Shown in pieces: positions 44,672 to 56,540 of a stretch of DNA of 64,000 nucleotides. Source of the DNA: Bretschneidera sinensis. Taxonomy: Eukaryota > Streptophyta > Magnoliopsida > Brassicales > Akaniaceae. The stretch is from NCBI GenBank assembly GCA_023935145.1, contig CM043698.1:68809501-68873500 (forward strand), in the 5' to 3' direction. Both the position numbers and the translations under genes were made by a program. How positions within the stretch are numbered: the stretch's first letter is position 1; every line of letters begins with the position of its first letter. The notes beneath the pieces are model-generated. The model saw nothing but the letters and a program-made list of their open reading frames with translations. It was not told the DNA's origin and did not search any database.

Positions 44672-45061
44672 ATGAATAATCATTCAAGTAATGCACATAC
44701 TAGAAATACACATCATAGGAACTATCATCATGCATATCCTAGAGATAATGTGTATGCTTATAACTTGCATGGAAAAAGTGGACATCCTAGGAATTACCAT
44801 CATGTGTATTCTAGAAGTAATATGTATGTTCACAATAATACAAGTGCATATCCTAGAAATTATCATCACACATCTCCTAGAAATAACATGCATGTTCATA
44901 ATTTTCATACTAGAAACATGTATTCTATGATTGCTTATCCAAGGAACTATAGATATGCACAATTAAGAAATCCTAGAAATTTCAATAACTATTATCCTAG
45001 GATTATGCATCATCAACGTGTCTATAATTATAGAGCACCTTATAATGTTAAGAAAGTATAG
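44672..45061 (+). pseudogene. His/Tyr/Asn-rich repeat linker between gag and protease of element B
   Basis: A 129-residue open stretch built from irregular repeats such as HPRNYHHVYSR, AYPRNYHHTSPR and AYPRNYRYAQ. Underlying units are about 63-66 bp with attaycatcaya and cctaga motifs. The stretch has no known domain and appears to be a local expansion in the region joining the nucleocapsid to the protease. Confidence 0.65.
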
Positions 45062-45099
45062 GTCCTGAAAGGAACCATATTTTTTAGGACTAACCCCAA

Positions 45100-46040
45100 A
45101 TGACCCAAGAAATTATAGGTACCTAAAAGTGCAATTGTATATCCTTGTGTAATGTAGATATGTCTCCACACCAAGGAAAAATGTAACTATTGGTACCTTA
45201 ATAGTGGATGCTCAAAGCACATGACCAATGATCAAAGCATGTTCAAAGAATTAACTCTAAGGGATGGTGGACACGTCACCATTGGAGACAATACAAAGAT
45301 AAAGATCATTAGGCATGGTAAAGTTGGTAATGACTTCTCAACTATTGATCATGTGTTATATGTGCAAGGCCTTAAGCTAAATTTGCTTAGTATTAGACAA
45401 TTATGTGATAAAGGCAACAAAGTCATATTTGAAACCTCTCATTGTCTAGTTATAGACATCAAAAGTAACAAGATCAAGTTTGTTGGCCATAGACATGAAA
45501 ATATCTATATAGTTGATTTAAAATTATTGCATTCAGAAAATGAAAAACGTTTTTCAGCTTTTAGTGAAAATCCATGGCTATGGCATAGAAGACTTAGCGA
45601 TGTGAACATAGACTTGCTTAAAATTATTTCAAGAAAAGATTTAGTCATTGGACTTCCAAAAATCAAATTTGAAAAGGACAAGGTGTGTGATGCTTGTCAA
45701 ATAGGAAAACAAACAAGAATTTCTTTTAAATCAAAAAATATAATCTCAACTTCTAGACCATTGGAACTTTTGCATGTGGACTTATTTGGTCCAATAAATA
45801 CCATTAATCTAGGTAACCATCAATATGCTCTTGTTATTGTTGATGATTATTCAATATATACCTTTATTATTTTTATTGCTTACAAGGATGAAACATATAA
45901 AGGATTTGTGAACTTTTGTAAAAAGGTTCAAAATGAAAAAAGTATTTTTATCTCAAGAATTAGAAGTGATCAAGGAAAAGAATTTGAAAACCAAAGTTTT
46001 TCAAAATTTTGTGATGAAAATGGATTTGATCACAACTTTT
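45100..46040 (+). pseudogene. Element B protease and integrase
   Basis: The protease motif is present but the active-site Asp is Asn (NSGCSKHMT; codon AAT at 45200-45202). It is followed by GGHVTIGDN and the Copia LLSIRQLCDKGN segment. The integrase zinc-binding part reads WHRRLSDVN, where the second His of the HHCC finger is Asp, then CDACQIGKQ. Catalytic-core Asp residues remain in LHVDLFGP and RSDQGKEF. The frame is open from 45221 to 46042, then stops. Confidence 0.85.
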
Positions 46041-48258
46041 AAGCACTTAGAACTCTTCAACAAAATGGAGTTGTTGTGAGGAAAAATAGAGTTCTAGAAG
46101 AATTTGCAAGAACAATGCTTTGTGAAAATAGTTTGCCAAAATATTTTTTGGCAGAAGCCGTAAACACTTATTGCTATGTTTTAAATAAAGTATTAATTAT
46201 GCGTATGCTAAATAAAACTCCATATGAATTATAGAAAGGTAGAAAGCCTAATATCTCTTATTTTCGTGTCTTTAGTTGTAAATGTTTTATCCTAAATAAC
46301 AATAAAATTAACTTGGCTAAATTTGACTCAAAAATCGATGAGGGGATATTCTTAGGATATTCAACATCTAGTAAAGCTTATAGAGTTTTTAACAAAAGAA
46401 CTCTACTAGTTTAAGAATCCGTACATGTAACCTTTGGTGAGTCTAACCCAATTAGTAGTAGAGTAGTCTCTTTTAATGATGATGCAGATTTTATTCTAAG
46501 AATGGAAACACCTACTCTCATTGTTGACCCGAAGGAGAGCCAACTTCAAACAAGTTAAGAGGTAGAAGCTCTCAATCTTGATCAACCATCTACAAGTCAA
46601 AAAGAGGATAGTTTTCCTAAAGATTGAATGTATGTGAATTATCATCCAATTGATCAAGTGATTGGTGATCCTTCGCAAGGGGTGAGCATTCAATCTTTTA
46701 TTAGAAATATTCGTAATTGTGTAGCTTATTTATCTTAAGTATAATATAAGACCTTTATAGAAGCAGAAAAAGATATTGATTGGATAAATGCTATGCAAGA
46801 AGAATTAAATCAATTTGAAAGAAACAAAGTATGTAATCTAGTTTCTAGACCAAAGAATCACTCTATAATAGGAACTAAATGGGTATATAGAAATAAAATG
46901 AATGAAAATGGAATAGTGATTAGGAACAAGGGTAGACTAGTTGCTAAAGGATATAATCAAGAAGAAGGAATAGATTTTGATGAGACCTATGCTCCCATAG
47001 CTAGATTAGAAGCCATTCGTATGTTATTGGCTTTTGTATGCTTCAATAAATTTAAGCTATTTCAAATGGATGTACAAAGTGCATTTTTAAATGGTTTTAT
47101 AGAAGAAGAGGTGAACATTGAGTAACCTCTTGGATTTGAAAATTCTAGTATTCCAAACCATGTTTATAAGCTTTCTAAAGCTTTATATGGGTTGAAGCAA
47201 GCTCCAAGAGCATGGTATGAAAGACTAAGTAAGTTTTTGCTTGAAAATGGTTTTATAAGAGGAAAAATAAACACAACTATCTTCACAAAAATGACACACT
47301 ACTAGTCCAAATATATGTTGATGATATTATATTTGGTGCTACTAATGAATCTATGTGTAAAAAGTTTGCAAAGTGCATGCAAGGTAAATTTGAAATGAGC
47401 ATGATGGGAGAGCTTACCTACTTTCTTGGACTTCAAATCAAACAATTAAAAAAAGACATCTTCATCAATCAATCAAAGTACACTAAGGACCCATTAAAGA
47501 GGTTCGAGATGGAAAGTTCAAAGTCAATTGGCACTCCTATGAGCACTTCTACAAAACTTGACCTAGATGAGAAAGGTAAGTGTGTAGATACTAAAACTTA
47601 TAGAAGCATGATAGGAACTTTACTTTATCTAACTGCAAGTAGACCTGATATAATGTTTAGTGTATGTATGTGCACTAAATTTCAAGCTAATCCTAGGGAA
47701 TCACATGTAATTGTAGTAAAAAGAATCCTTAGATATATATAAGGGACTCAAAACCTAGGGTTATGGTATTCTAGAAAATTAACTTTTGAACTTATAGGAT
47801 ATTCAGATGCTGATTTTGCAGGTTGTAGACTATATAGAAAAAGAACTAGTGGAACATGCCAATTCTTAGGAGCAATGTTAACCAAGAAACAAAACTCGAT
47901 TGCACTATCAACCGCAGAAGCGAAATATGTAGCAACTGGAAGTTGTTGTGCACAAGTGTTGTGGATGAAACAACAATTAGAATACTATGGCATGAACTTT
48001 AAAGATATATCAATTCATTATGATAGTACTAGTGCTATTAACTTGACCAAAAACCCTATTTAGCTTTCTAAAACCAAACACATAGAAATTAGACATCACT
48101 TTATAAGAGACCATACTCAAAAAGGTGATATTAGACTAGAATTCACTCCTTCAGAAGATCAAATAGCTGATATTCTTACAAAACCCTTAATTAAAGATAA
48201 CTTTTGCAAGATTAGACTATTGATGGGCTTGAAAGACTATGATAAAATGTATGTTTGA
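46041..48258 (+). pseudogene. Element B integrase tail, reverse transcriptase and RNase H
   Basis: Integrase C-terminal remains (46060-46400). The RT opens at about 46793 with GTKWVYRNKMNENG, ARLEAIRMLLAF and FQMDVQSAFLNG. A stop lies at about 47123, followed by YGLKQAPRAWYERL and a frameshift near 47285. The catalytic YVDDI is at 47314-47328, then GELTYFLGLQIKQ. RNase H pieces are YSDADFAG, LSTAEAKYVA and RHHFIRDH, ending QIADILTKPL and a stop near 48256. Domain order is Copia (integrase before RT). Several stops make it inactive. Confidence 0.88.
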
Positions 48259-48404
48259 TTGCATCAACATTCATCATATGCATGTTTGACATCTAGTGAA
48301 TAAGTATTAACTCTTATTTAATATATTTCTCACTCGAGATGGCATAGATAAACAATTTCGTGCTAAAATTCCAAGTTAAAGCTCAAACTTTTAAGTTTTC
48401 TGAA

Positions 48405-48600
48405 GAACCCAGTTGACTAGTAGTATGACCCCAGTCGACTGGTACCCAACTGTCTATTTTACCAGTAGATTAGTACTACAAGACATTGTTCGGAGCCAAA
48501 ATTTAAAATTTTGGTGGCCTACCTAGTCGACTGGTATAGTACATCCAATCGACTGGTATGTCGAAAAATCCCCAAATTATGAAGGACCCAGTCGACTGAT
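48405..48600 (+). repeat. Palindromic tcgac motif cluster upstream of ORF3
   Basis: Variants of ccagtcgactggt occur repeatedly (perfect 12-mer at 48431-48442), as in the LTRs, but this copy lies internally, 220-420 bp before the ORF3 start. Confidence 0.75.
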
Positions 48601-48821
48601 ATCGCGATTCTATAAATAATCTCTTCAGATTTTTAAGTTTTCACGCCATTTTTGAAAATCGTAGGCTTTCTCTCTCTAGAAAACCTTGATTTCAGTCCAA
48701 AATCTCTCAAACATAGTCCATAGAACCTTCAATCATACCCCAAATCATCCATTTTTTCAACTTTTCACGGTTAGAAACTCCATATTTCCCCAAATCTCTC
48801 TCTAAAACATTTTTTCCCAAA

Positions 48822-49987
48822 ATGTCTAAAAGAATACACATCAAAACCACCATTAGAGGACCTTACGCTATAAGGCCTCGGTCTACGAAGTCATCGACAT
48901 CGGATGCTAAGGGGAAAGGGGTTGTTGGTTCATCGAGCAAGAAGGCACAGACTGAGCTTGATAACTCGCTCTTTTGGAGCTCCGCCGCAAAGAGCAGGTA
49001 TAATTCCGTCATCCATAACAAGAAAATCATGACGGGTAGATTCATCAATTTTGATTCTATCCGTTATGAAAATTTCGATATTTTACTTGCTTTCGAGGCA
49101 ATATAGTTAACACCACTTGTCAACATTCACCAAAAATTTTACCATCGCCTAATTCACCAGTTTCATGCCAACCTGGTTAAACCAAGTGCATTGGCTCTTA
49201 GGTTTAAGACCAGCGTCATGGGCGTAGAATTCAAGGTGAATACTGACCTTCTGGTCAATATTATAAGGATCCCTATGGAAGGGGTCCAGTGAAGTCTAGA
49301 TAGATGGTCAGACAACTTTGATTATGAAGAGGCGTGCCAGATTGTTAGGGACGAACCTAACTATATTTTCAGTCCCACTACATTTCATCACTATAGTGAC
49401 ATGCCCCTCGACTCAAAGCTATTTAATCTCATTGTTAACTGGATCATCCACCCGAAACTCAAGAGTCGGGGCTATCTTTCTAAGATAAATGTTGTATTGA
49501 TTTGCTGTCTCAAAACAAGACACCATTTCAATATCTACCCCTTCTTGCTTGCCAACATGATTGACAACGAAGCGAATGACTCCGGGTGCCTCCCATACGG
49601 GATGCTCATCACCTTGATCCTTCAGCATTACATATCCCTCTACCCGCCTCTGAGGCTTAGAATATCGACCCCAAGGACATCATCAATGTCTCTTATCTAA
49701 AAAAGATAGACTGCACGATCCGAGATGGGATGATCTACTTCAAGGCTGGGAGGAACATTCGGATCGGCGAGGATGACAGCAACGAGGAGGATGATGAGGT
49801 TTCTAGTTATGCAGCTCATCCCACTGCTATGGAAACTAATGAGCGAGCATCTAATCTATATCATGGTGGCTCTAGTGTTGGTCAAGCTAGCTATGATGAC
49901 ATTCTGCAGGCTATTTCGAGCCTCCAATTGTCTATGCAGTCCGAGTTCCAGAGCTTGAGCTCTTCAGTCGATCATATGCATCGCGAG
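48822..49987 (+). pseudogene. Element B third ORF (env position), split by element C
   Basis: ATG at 48822 (MSKRIHIKTT). A Ser/Lys-rich N-terminus is followed by NSLFWSSAAKSRYN, FHRLIHQFHANL and VMGVEFKVNTD, which resemble the 'putative plant transposon protein' (Transposase_32-like) domain often found in this position. The C-terminus has a Glu/Asp patch and ILQAISSLQLSMQSEF, a short coiled coil. Stops at 49107 and about 49291 and a frameshift near 49690 break it. After element C the frame resumes at 55736 and ends at TAA 55814-55816. No signal peptide or transmembrane segment is seen, so an envelope role is not supported. Domain name is from memory of the motif. Confidence 0.55.
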
Positions 49988-51377
49988 TGATGAGTGCCAA
50001 ATATTGTATATTTTGGCCCTTTAATTTACATTTTTTAGCCTAGGAATTTGTTACTTTGAGTTGTTTTCATTGTTTTACAGGTTTACAAGCTTGGAAAGAA
50101 GTTTCACTAAATTGCCAGAATTGCTCGTGCTGATCAGCTATTTTTTAGGCTTAAACTGTATTGATTTAGGAAGAACCAGAAGATAAGCCATATATGCTTG
50201 GAAAGATCCGGATGTCTATTTTCTGGAGAATTTTACGGATCAATAAAATGAATTTTCTAGAGAAAGTTATGGCAGTTTTAGTAGACAAAGGTCAGGCTGT
50301 GCATGATTTCAGCGTGACAGATCAGCCATTTTTGAGGATTTAACTGTATTGATTCAGGAAGAACCACGAGATGAGCCATATATGTTTGGAAAGATCCCGA
50401 TGTCTAATTTTTGGAGAATTTTATGGATCAATAAAATGATTTTTCTAGAGAAAGTTATGGCAGTTTTAGTAGACAAAGATCAAAGAGCAAAAACTGGAAT
50501 CTACAGTATCCCACATCGGATTGGAAGCATATTGCACTTGTGATATTTCCCTATATAAGCCCTTCTTCACTTCATCTTTAATGTACAATTCCTGAGCCAC
50601 TTTGGTGTTTACCGGTGGACGTCTGCTAGCATTCTTGTGGATCTCGAAGGCTTTGTCACCACGAGGGGAAGCGCCGCTAGTCAGCGAGTGGAATTTCTCC
50701 CATGTAAAGTTATTTATTTATTTCTTTACATTTAGTTGTTTTAGTTTAAATGTTTAGCACTTTTATTATGAATTGTAGTTTCATAGTTATGAGTGGCTAG
50801 ACTCTTCAGCTAAGGTTGAAGATGAAGCCCCGCCGTTGTTTGGCGTAGTAGTTCAGATTTGCTTGTACAAATCTGACAATTTTTAGTATAAATGTTCTGT
50901 CAATTATTTGAGTTAATCTTATAATTGATTGAGTTTAAATTGTCTGTTGGATATTCCTTGTGTTTCATCTGATGGATACATTGAATGCTTTTCGATTAAA
51001 TTGGATTTCCTTTGTGATTTGTTAAGAGCGGATTCATTGGACGCTTTTGGTTTAATTGGGATATTCTTTGTTTTTTGTCTTATAGTTGGATTCATGGAAT
51101 CTTTTGATAGGTTATTTTTTAGGACATATATGCTTAAACTTTGGTGGGGTGGATTCGAAAACCTTAGTGTTTTTCATTAGTTTTTAAATCAATTTAATTT
51201 AAGTTTATATTTCTTTTGCAACATATAAATTACAAATTTGGAACTAGGTTAAAATAGAGTTAGTTTAGATTAAATTATATTTTCACAACGCAATTCCCTG
51301 TGGATTCGACCTCGCACTTGCACAACGCTATACTGCAAACGACTCGTGAACTTGCGAGTAATTTAAAACTCACAACA
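49988..51377 (+). repeat. Element C left LTR
   Basis: Begins tgatgagtgccaaatatt, ends actcacaaca. Contains an internal 188-bp tandem duplication (from about 50132 and 50320) of gatcagc..tttttg, ttaactgtattgatt, gagccatata, gaaagttatggcag. A TATA-like cctatataagcc lies at about 50552. Confidence 0.9.
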
Positions 51378-51481
51378 AGTTTTTGGTGTCGTTGCCGGGG
51401 AATTGTTTGGTTTGTGAAAATTTTTGGTCTAAAACGATTTTATTTTTCTACTAGTTAGTTATCTTTTTCATTTAAAAAAAA

Positions 51482-53030
51482 ATGTGGATGAATCCAGCGC
51501 CGGTTTCACAGTCTTTAAAGGATGCCCTCAAGGATTTCACTAAAATGACCGGCCCGTCCATCAATGCTACCAACACATTCAATGTTGATAGCTGTTCCAT
51601 CTGTGCTAGTCATATACATCTAGCACAGAATTGTCCATTAATGCCGGCTTGTGCCGAGTATCCCATGGAACAAATGAATGCTTTCAATGAGTGTTGTTGG
51701 CAATCAAATGGATCTTACTCTGAAACATACAATCCAGAGTGGTGGGACCACTCTAATGTTTCATAGACGCAGAACCAACTGATGAATCAGGGAGGAGACC
51801 CTTATCATGCTCACAATCAATACCCTCCCGAATTTCCTCTACCAATTCCAAGTTATGGTCACTCAGCTTATCCAGCACCATCACCCGCTTACCAAGCTCC
51901 CATTCAAGCGCCAACGTCGGTTTCACAGTCATTGGAGGACGCTCTCAATGATTTCATGAAAACGACTAGCCAATCTATGAGTGAAGTGATGAGTGCAACA
52001 ATAGAAAACACCCAAGCGATTGCCACACTAGAGAGTCAAATTGATCAAATCGCAAGTTACGTGGGTGAAGGAGAGGAAGGAACGTTCCCCAGTCAAACTG
52101 ATCCTAACCCAAAGGAACAGTTTATGGTGGGAAATTTATCAACTCTTATGCATTAGCAGGAACAAGTGCAATCAATTGTCCCATTGAGGTCTAGGAGACA
52201 AGTGCACAATCAAGTGGAAGAGAACCCTGCTATGCACCAAGGGCAAGAAAGTGGCAACAATGAAAAGAGAGATGCTGAGCCATCTACAGCCACACCTATT
52301 ATTAATGATCTATCTAGGTCGTTTTTACCTAAAGAGCCTTACCCTGAGAGACTACAAGTGCCCAAGAAATAAAGGAAGTCTGAGGACATTTTGGAGGCAT
52401 GCTTTGCTCAATTTGAAGACGATTTGGATTTAGATAAGTTGTTTGAGCAAGCAAATGCTACTTTGGAGTCTGCTCCTCAAAAGATCAGTGAGACGGAGGA
52501 AACCACAACACCTGAACCCCCCAAGAAGGAACTTAAGCCTTTATCGGACAATCTTAAGTATAAGTTCCTAGGTCCAGCAGATTCTTTGCCTATAATGATA
52601 GCTTTAGATTTGGGTGATGCTCCAGAGGAAAAATTATTGGACATCTTAAGAGAGCATAAGGAAGCTATAGGCTGGACTATTGAGGATGTCAAGGGAATCA
52701 ACCCCTCGTTGGTAATACACATGATATAGTTGGAGGAGAATGCCAAGCCATCGAGGGAGCCACAAAGAAGGCTCAACCCTGCTATGCAAGAGGTTGTGAG
52801 GGCAGAAGATATTAAGCTGTTAGAGCCAGTGATCATTTATCCCATCTCTGATCGCAAGTGGGTGAGCCTGATTCCAGTCGTGCCCAAACGTGCTAAATTG
52901 ACGGTAGTAAATAAAGATGACGAGTTGGTCCCAACTCGAGTGCAGTCAAGATGGAGAAAGTGTCTAGACTACCGTAAATTGAATGCTGCCACTAGGCCTG
53001 ATCATTTTCCATTTCCATTTATTGATTAGA
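51482..53030 (+). pseudogene. Element C gag fragment joined to the start of RT
   Basis: Pieces in order: VSQSLKDALKDF with a cysteine-containing segment (CSICASHIHLAQNCP, about 51585), a Pro/Tyr-rich stretch, and a second related VSQSLEDALNDF with the coiled-coil-like TIENTQAIATLESQIDQIAS. Then comes the Athila gag C-terminal LPYPERLQ-type region (PKEPYPERLQVPKK) and the pre-RT linker. RT begins with RKCLDYRKLNAATRPDHFP and stops at about 53027, just before the catalytic motifs. At least five stops in the joined reading frame. Confidence 0.8.
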
Positions 53031-54339
53031 TGGTGGAGCGCTTAGTTGGGCCTGTTTACTAATGTTGGGTCTGGCTGAAGACGTTAAACTTAGCGTTCAT
53101 GGGAGGCATCCCATAGCTTATTTTTTTTGTTTATTTATTATTTCGCATTTTTATTATTAATGTTTGTTTCCAGTGTTTTTTTTTTGTTTTCTAGTTTTTA
53201 TTTTTCAGGGACAAAGCGTACTTCAGTTCAAGTTTGGGGGTATGCTATGAGCCATACCGGTCCAGATAGTTCTCCATATCTCAGGTCAGCTTTTTCCATA
53301 TTAGTCACACATTGGAGTCAATGTGTAATTTAAGTTTGGGGGTATAGGAGACACATCACACACTTTATCCTAATTTGCTGTCTTTTCGTCGTAAAGATAA
53401 ATGCATGCTCATGTTATCGTGAAATTTTGGTTGATCTAAACAATTTCTGTGATGTGATGTCATTGGTGAGCTTAACATTTTGAACACATGATCTGGTGAT
53501 AAATTTTAAAATTTAGTTATTTACCTTAGGCATTTGATAATTCACATGTTTGACATAATCTAACACGAGCACATTAGCACAAATTATGTGAGGTATGACA
53601 TGTGATTTTAATGTGTATTTTTCCTTATCTTAACTGAAACTGGATGACTTGTTGGATGAACTCTTGGGCATAGAAAAGCATAAAAAAATAAAAATAACAA
53701 AAAATTACTACAACTTTCCACTGAGTAACTGGACCTCTTACCTCAGTAAGCAGTGAGTGTTCACGTCAAAAGGTGAAATTTTGCTTGATAGTATTAAGAC
53801 CGGTTTAATTTCGTAGCCTTTTTTACTCGAGTTAGTAAGTCCTTAGGAGTGTTTTTACACCTAATGCTCTAAAACCATCTGGTTTGGGAGTCATTGACTC
53901 AACACTCGCTACATGGGTCAATTAGAAAGCTTAAGGGAACTAGACATAGCCGTGCCTTATAAAAAAAAAAAAAAAAAACTACGCCTTTTTCGTTCATTTT
54001 GATGGGAAATTCAGTGAATCTTGAGACATGGAGACCTTACACATTGGAGTCACTTGGAAGCTTCATTTCTATATGCTAATTCACTTTACACAGTGTCAGA
54101 CTTGTGATGCCTTAACCTGCCTTTTGTAAGTAATTAGATTTTAACTTTTCTATTCATTCGAAGATGGGTTTATCTTTTTAAGCTTGCTCATGAATGAATA
54201 TCATGGGGATGTGTGCTCCTTAAATTTTTGGATACCATGAGTGATGAACTTATCTTTATGTTCTTTGTTTTTCATTTAGGTTTTTTTTTTATTATTTTGT
54301 TTTGCTAAGGGACTAGCAAATTGTAAGTTTGGGGGTATT
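53031..54339 (+). other. Element C 3' internal non-coding region
   Basis: No coding sequence. Contains three copies of agtttgggggta (about 53230, 53331, 54325) and a 19-A run at about 53960. The last copy adjoins the right LTR and is the likely polypurine tract. Confidence 0.7.
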
Positions 54340-55730
54340 TTATGAGTGCCAAATATTGCATATTTTTGCCCTTTAATTTACATTTCTTAGCTTAGGAATT
54401 TGTTACTTTGAGTTGCTTTCGTTGTTTTACAGGTTTACAAGCTTGGAAAGAAGTTTCACTAAATTGCCAGAATTGCTCGTGCTGATCAGCCAATTTTTAG
54501 GATTAAACTGTATTGATTTAGGAAGAACCAGAAGATGAGCCATATATGCTTGGAAAGATCCAGATGTCTATTTTCTGGGGAATTTTATGGATACATAGAA
54601 TGAATTTTCTAGAGAAAGTTATGGCAGTTTTAGTAGACAAAGGTCAGGCTGTGCATGATTTCAGCGTGACAGATCAGCCATTTTTGAGGATTTAACTGTA
54701 TTGATTCAGGAAGAATCATGAGATGAGCCATATATTTTTGGAAAGATCCCGATGTCTATTTTCTGGAGAATTTTATGGATCAATAAAATAATTTTTCTAG
54801 AGAAAGTTATGGCAGTTTTAGTAGACAAAGGTCAAAGAGCAAAAACTGGAATCTGCAGTATCCCACATCGGATTGGAAGCATATTGCACTTGTGATATTT
54901 CCCTATATAAGCCCTTCTTCACTTCATCTTTAATGTACAATTCCTGAGCCACTTTGGTGTTTACCGGTGGACGTCCGCTAGCATTCTTGTGGATCTCGAA
55001 GGCTTTGTCACCACGAAGGGAAGCGTCGCTCGTCAGCGAGTGGAATTTCTCCCATGTAAAGTTATTTATTTATTTATTTACATTTAGTTGTTTTAGTTTA
55101 AATGTTTAGCACTTTTATTATGAATTGTAGTTTCATAGTTATGAGTGGTTAGACTCTTCAGCTAAGGTTGAAGATGAAGCCCCACCGTTGTTTGGCGTAG
55201 TAGTTCAGATTTGCTTGTACAAATCTGACAATTTTTAGTATAAATGTTCTGTCAATTATTTGAGTTAATCTTATAATTGATTGAGTTTAAATTGTCTGTT
55301 GGATATTCCTTGTGTTTCATCTGATGGATACATTGAATGCTTTTCGATTAAATTGGATTTCCTTTATGATTTGTTAAGAGCGGATACATTGGACGCTTTT
55401 GGTTTAATTGGGATATTCTTTGTTTTTTTTTCTTATAGTTGGATTCATGGAATCTTTTGATAGACTATTTTTTAGGACATATATGCTTAAACTTTGGTGG
55501 GGTGGATTCGGAAACCTTAGTGTTTTTCATTAGTTTTTAAATCAATTTAATTTAAGTTTATTTTTCTTTTGCAACATATAAATTACAAATTTGGAACTAG
55601 GTTAAAATAGAGTTAGTTTAGATTAAATTATATTTTCACAACGCAATTCCCTGTGGATTCGACCTCGCACTTGCACAACGCTATACTTCAAACGATTCGT
55701 GCGCTTGCGAGTAATTTAAAACTCACAACA
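54340..55730 (+). repeat. Element C right LTR
   Basis: Collinear with the left LTR, including the 188-bp internal duplication and the TATA-like region (about 54902). Very few differences, indicating a recent insertion relative to A and B. Confidence 0.9.
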
Positions 55731-55735
55731 GCGAG

Positions 55736-56540
55736 CTTCGCACACTCAAAGACAATTTTGAGTTACACTGGGAGCACACAAAGGGATCTTTGGCTGAGTT
55801 TCGGGATCTTATTTAAGACGACTCTGATTCCCTCACTCACTGAGATATTGTTTTATCCTTTTGTTATGTACATATAGCTCTTAGATATTTTAGCATGAAT
55901 ATTCATTTTCATTGTATACATTCATGTATTGTACTCAGACAGCTTCTTAAAAGCTCATATTAGATGGATGTATCTATATCGTTGTGTTGGTTTATGTTTT
56001 TAGACTTTAACTCAAATATTTATGTTACTTTTATGCTATATGGTTCCTTGGGTTAAACTATTCGTACTCGAATATATGCTTTAACTATTTATACTAGTGT
56101 GGAAACTTCTGATTTTTCTCGGGAAGTCTTTTTAATTCCGAATCATACATTGTTTTTGCATAAAAGTTCTATTTTGCCTTATCTTCATGGCTGTGATATT
56201 TATTTTTCTTATCTTTCGAGTTTACACCCCATTTTATGTTATTGCCAAAAGGGGGAGAAAAAAGAGAAAAATCAATGAAAAACAAGAAACTGAATGTAAA
56301 CTTAGAATAAAGAATAAATTTAGGGGGAGCTTTGCTCCAAACATGTTGACAAATGTAATATTGTATTGCATTGCTTGGTTGGGTTGATATAACTATATTT
56401 AAACTGTGTTTGAATGCTTAACGTGTTGGTTTTTATCAGAAAAACAGAAGAGACTGCCCAAAATTTTCTAAAAACCAACACTTACTTTTTAAAATTGGTT
56501 TTTTTCTCCTTAGTTTTGTCATCATCAAAAAAAGGGAGAT
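55736..56540 (+). other. 3' end of ORF3 and 3' non-coding part of element B
   Basis: 27 codons continue ORF3 to TAA at 55814-55816. The rest is T-rich non-coding DNA with two polypurine stretches (about 56247 and 56525-56540), the second at the LTR border. Small open frames here are chance. Confidence 0.6.

Larger units (their letters stand above)
49988..55730 (+). mobile_element. Element C: deleted Athila-like Gypsy retrotransposon
   Basis: LTRs 49988-51377 and 54340-55730 (about 1390 bp each; only a few mismatches by eye). Perfect target duplication gcgag at 49983-49987 and 55731-55735. The PBS after the left LTR (tttttggtgtcgttgccggg) matches the tRNA-Asp type used by Athila elements. A polypurine tract (agtttgggggta) precedes the right LTR. 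The internal 2.96 kb holds gag-derived sequence and only the first part of RT. Youngest layer of the nest. Confidence 0.93.

Noticed and set aside
48822..49987. True envelope gene (endogenous retrovirus-like)
   Set aside because: No signal peptide, transmembrane segment or fusion-like motif is seen; the position alone is not enough.
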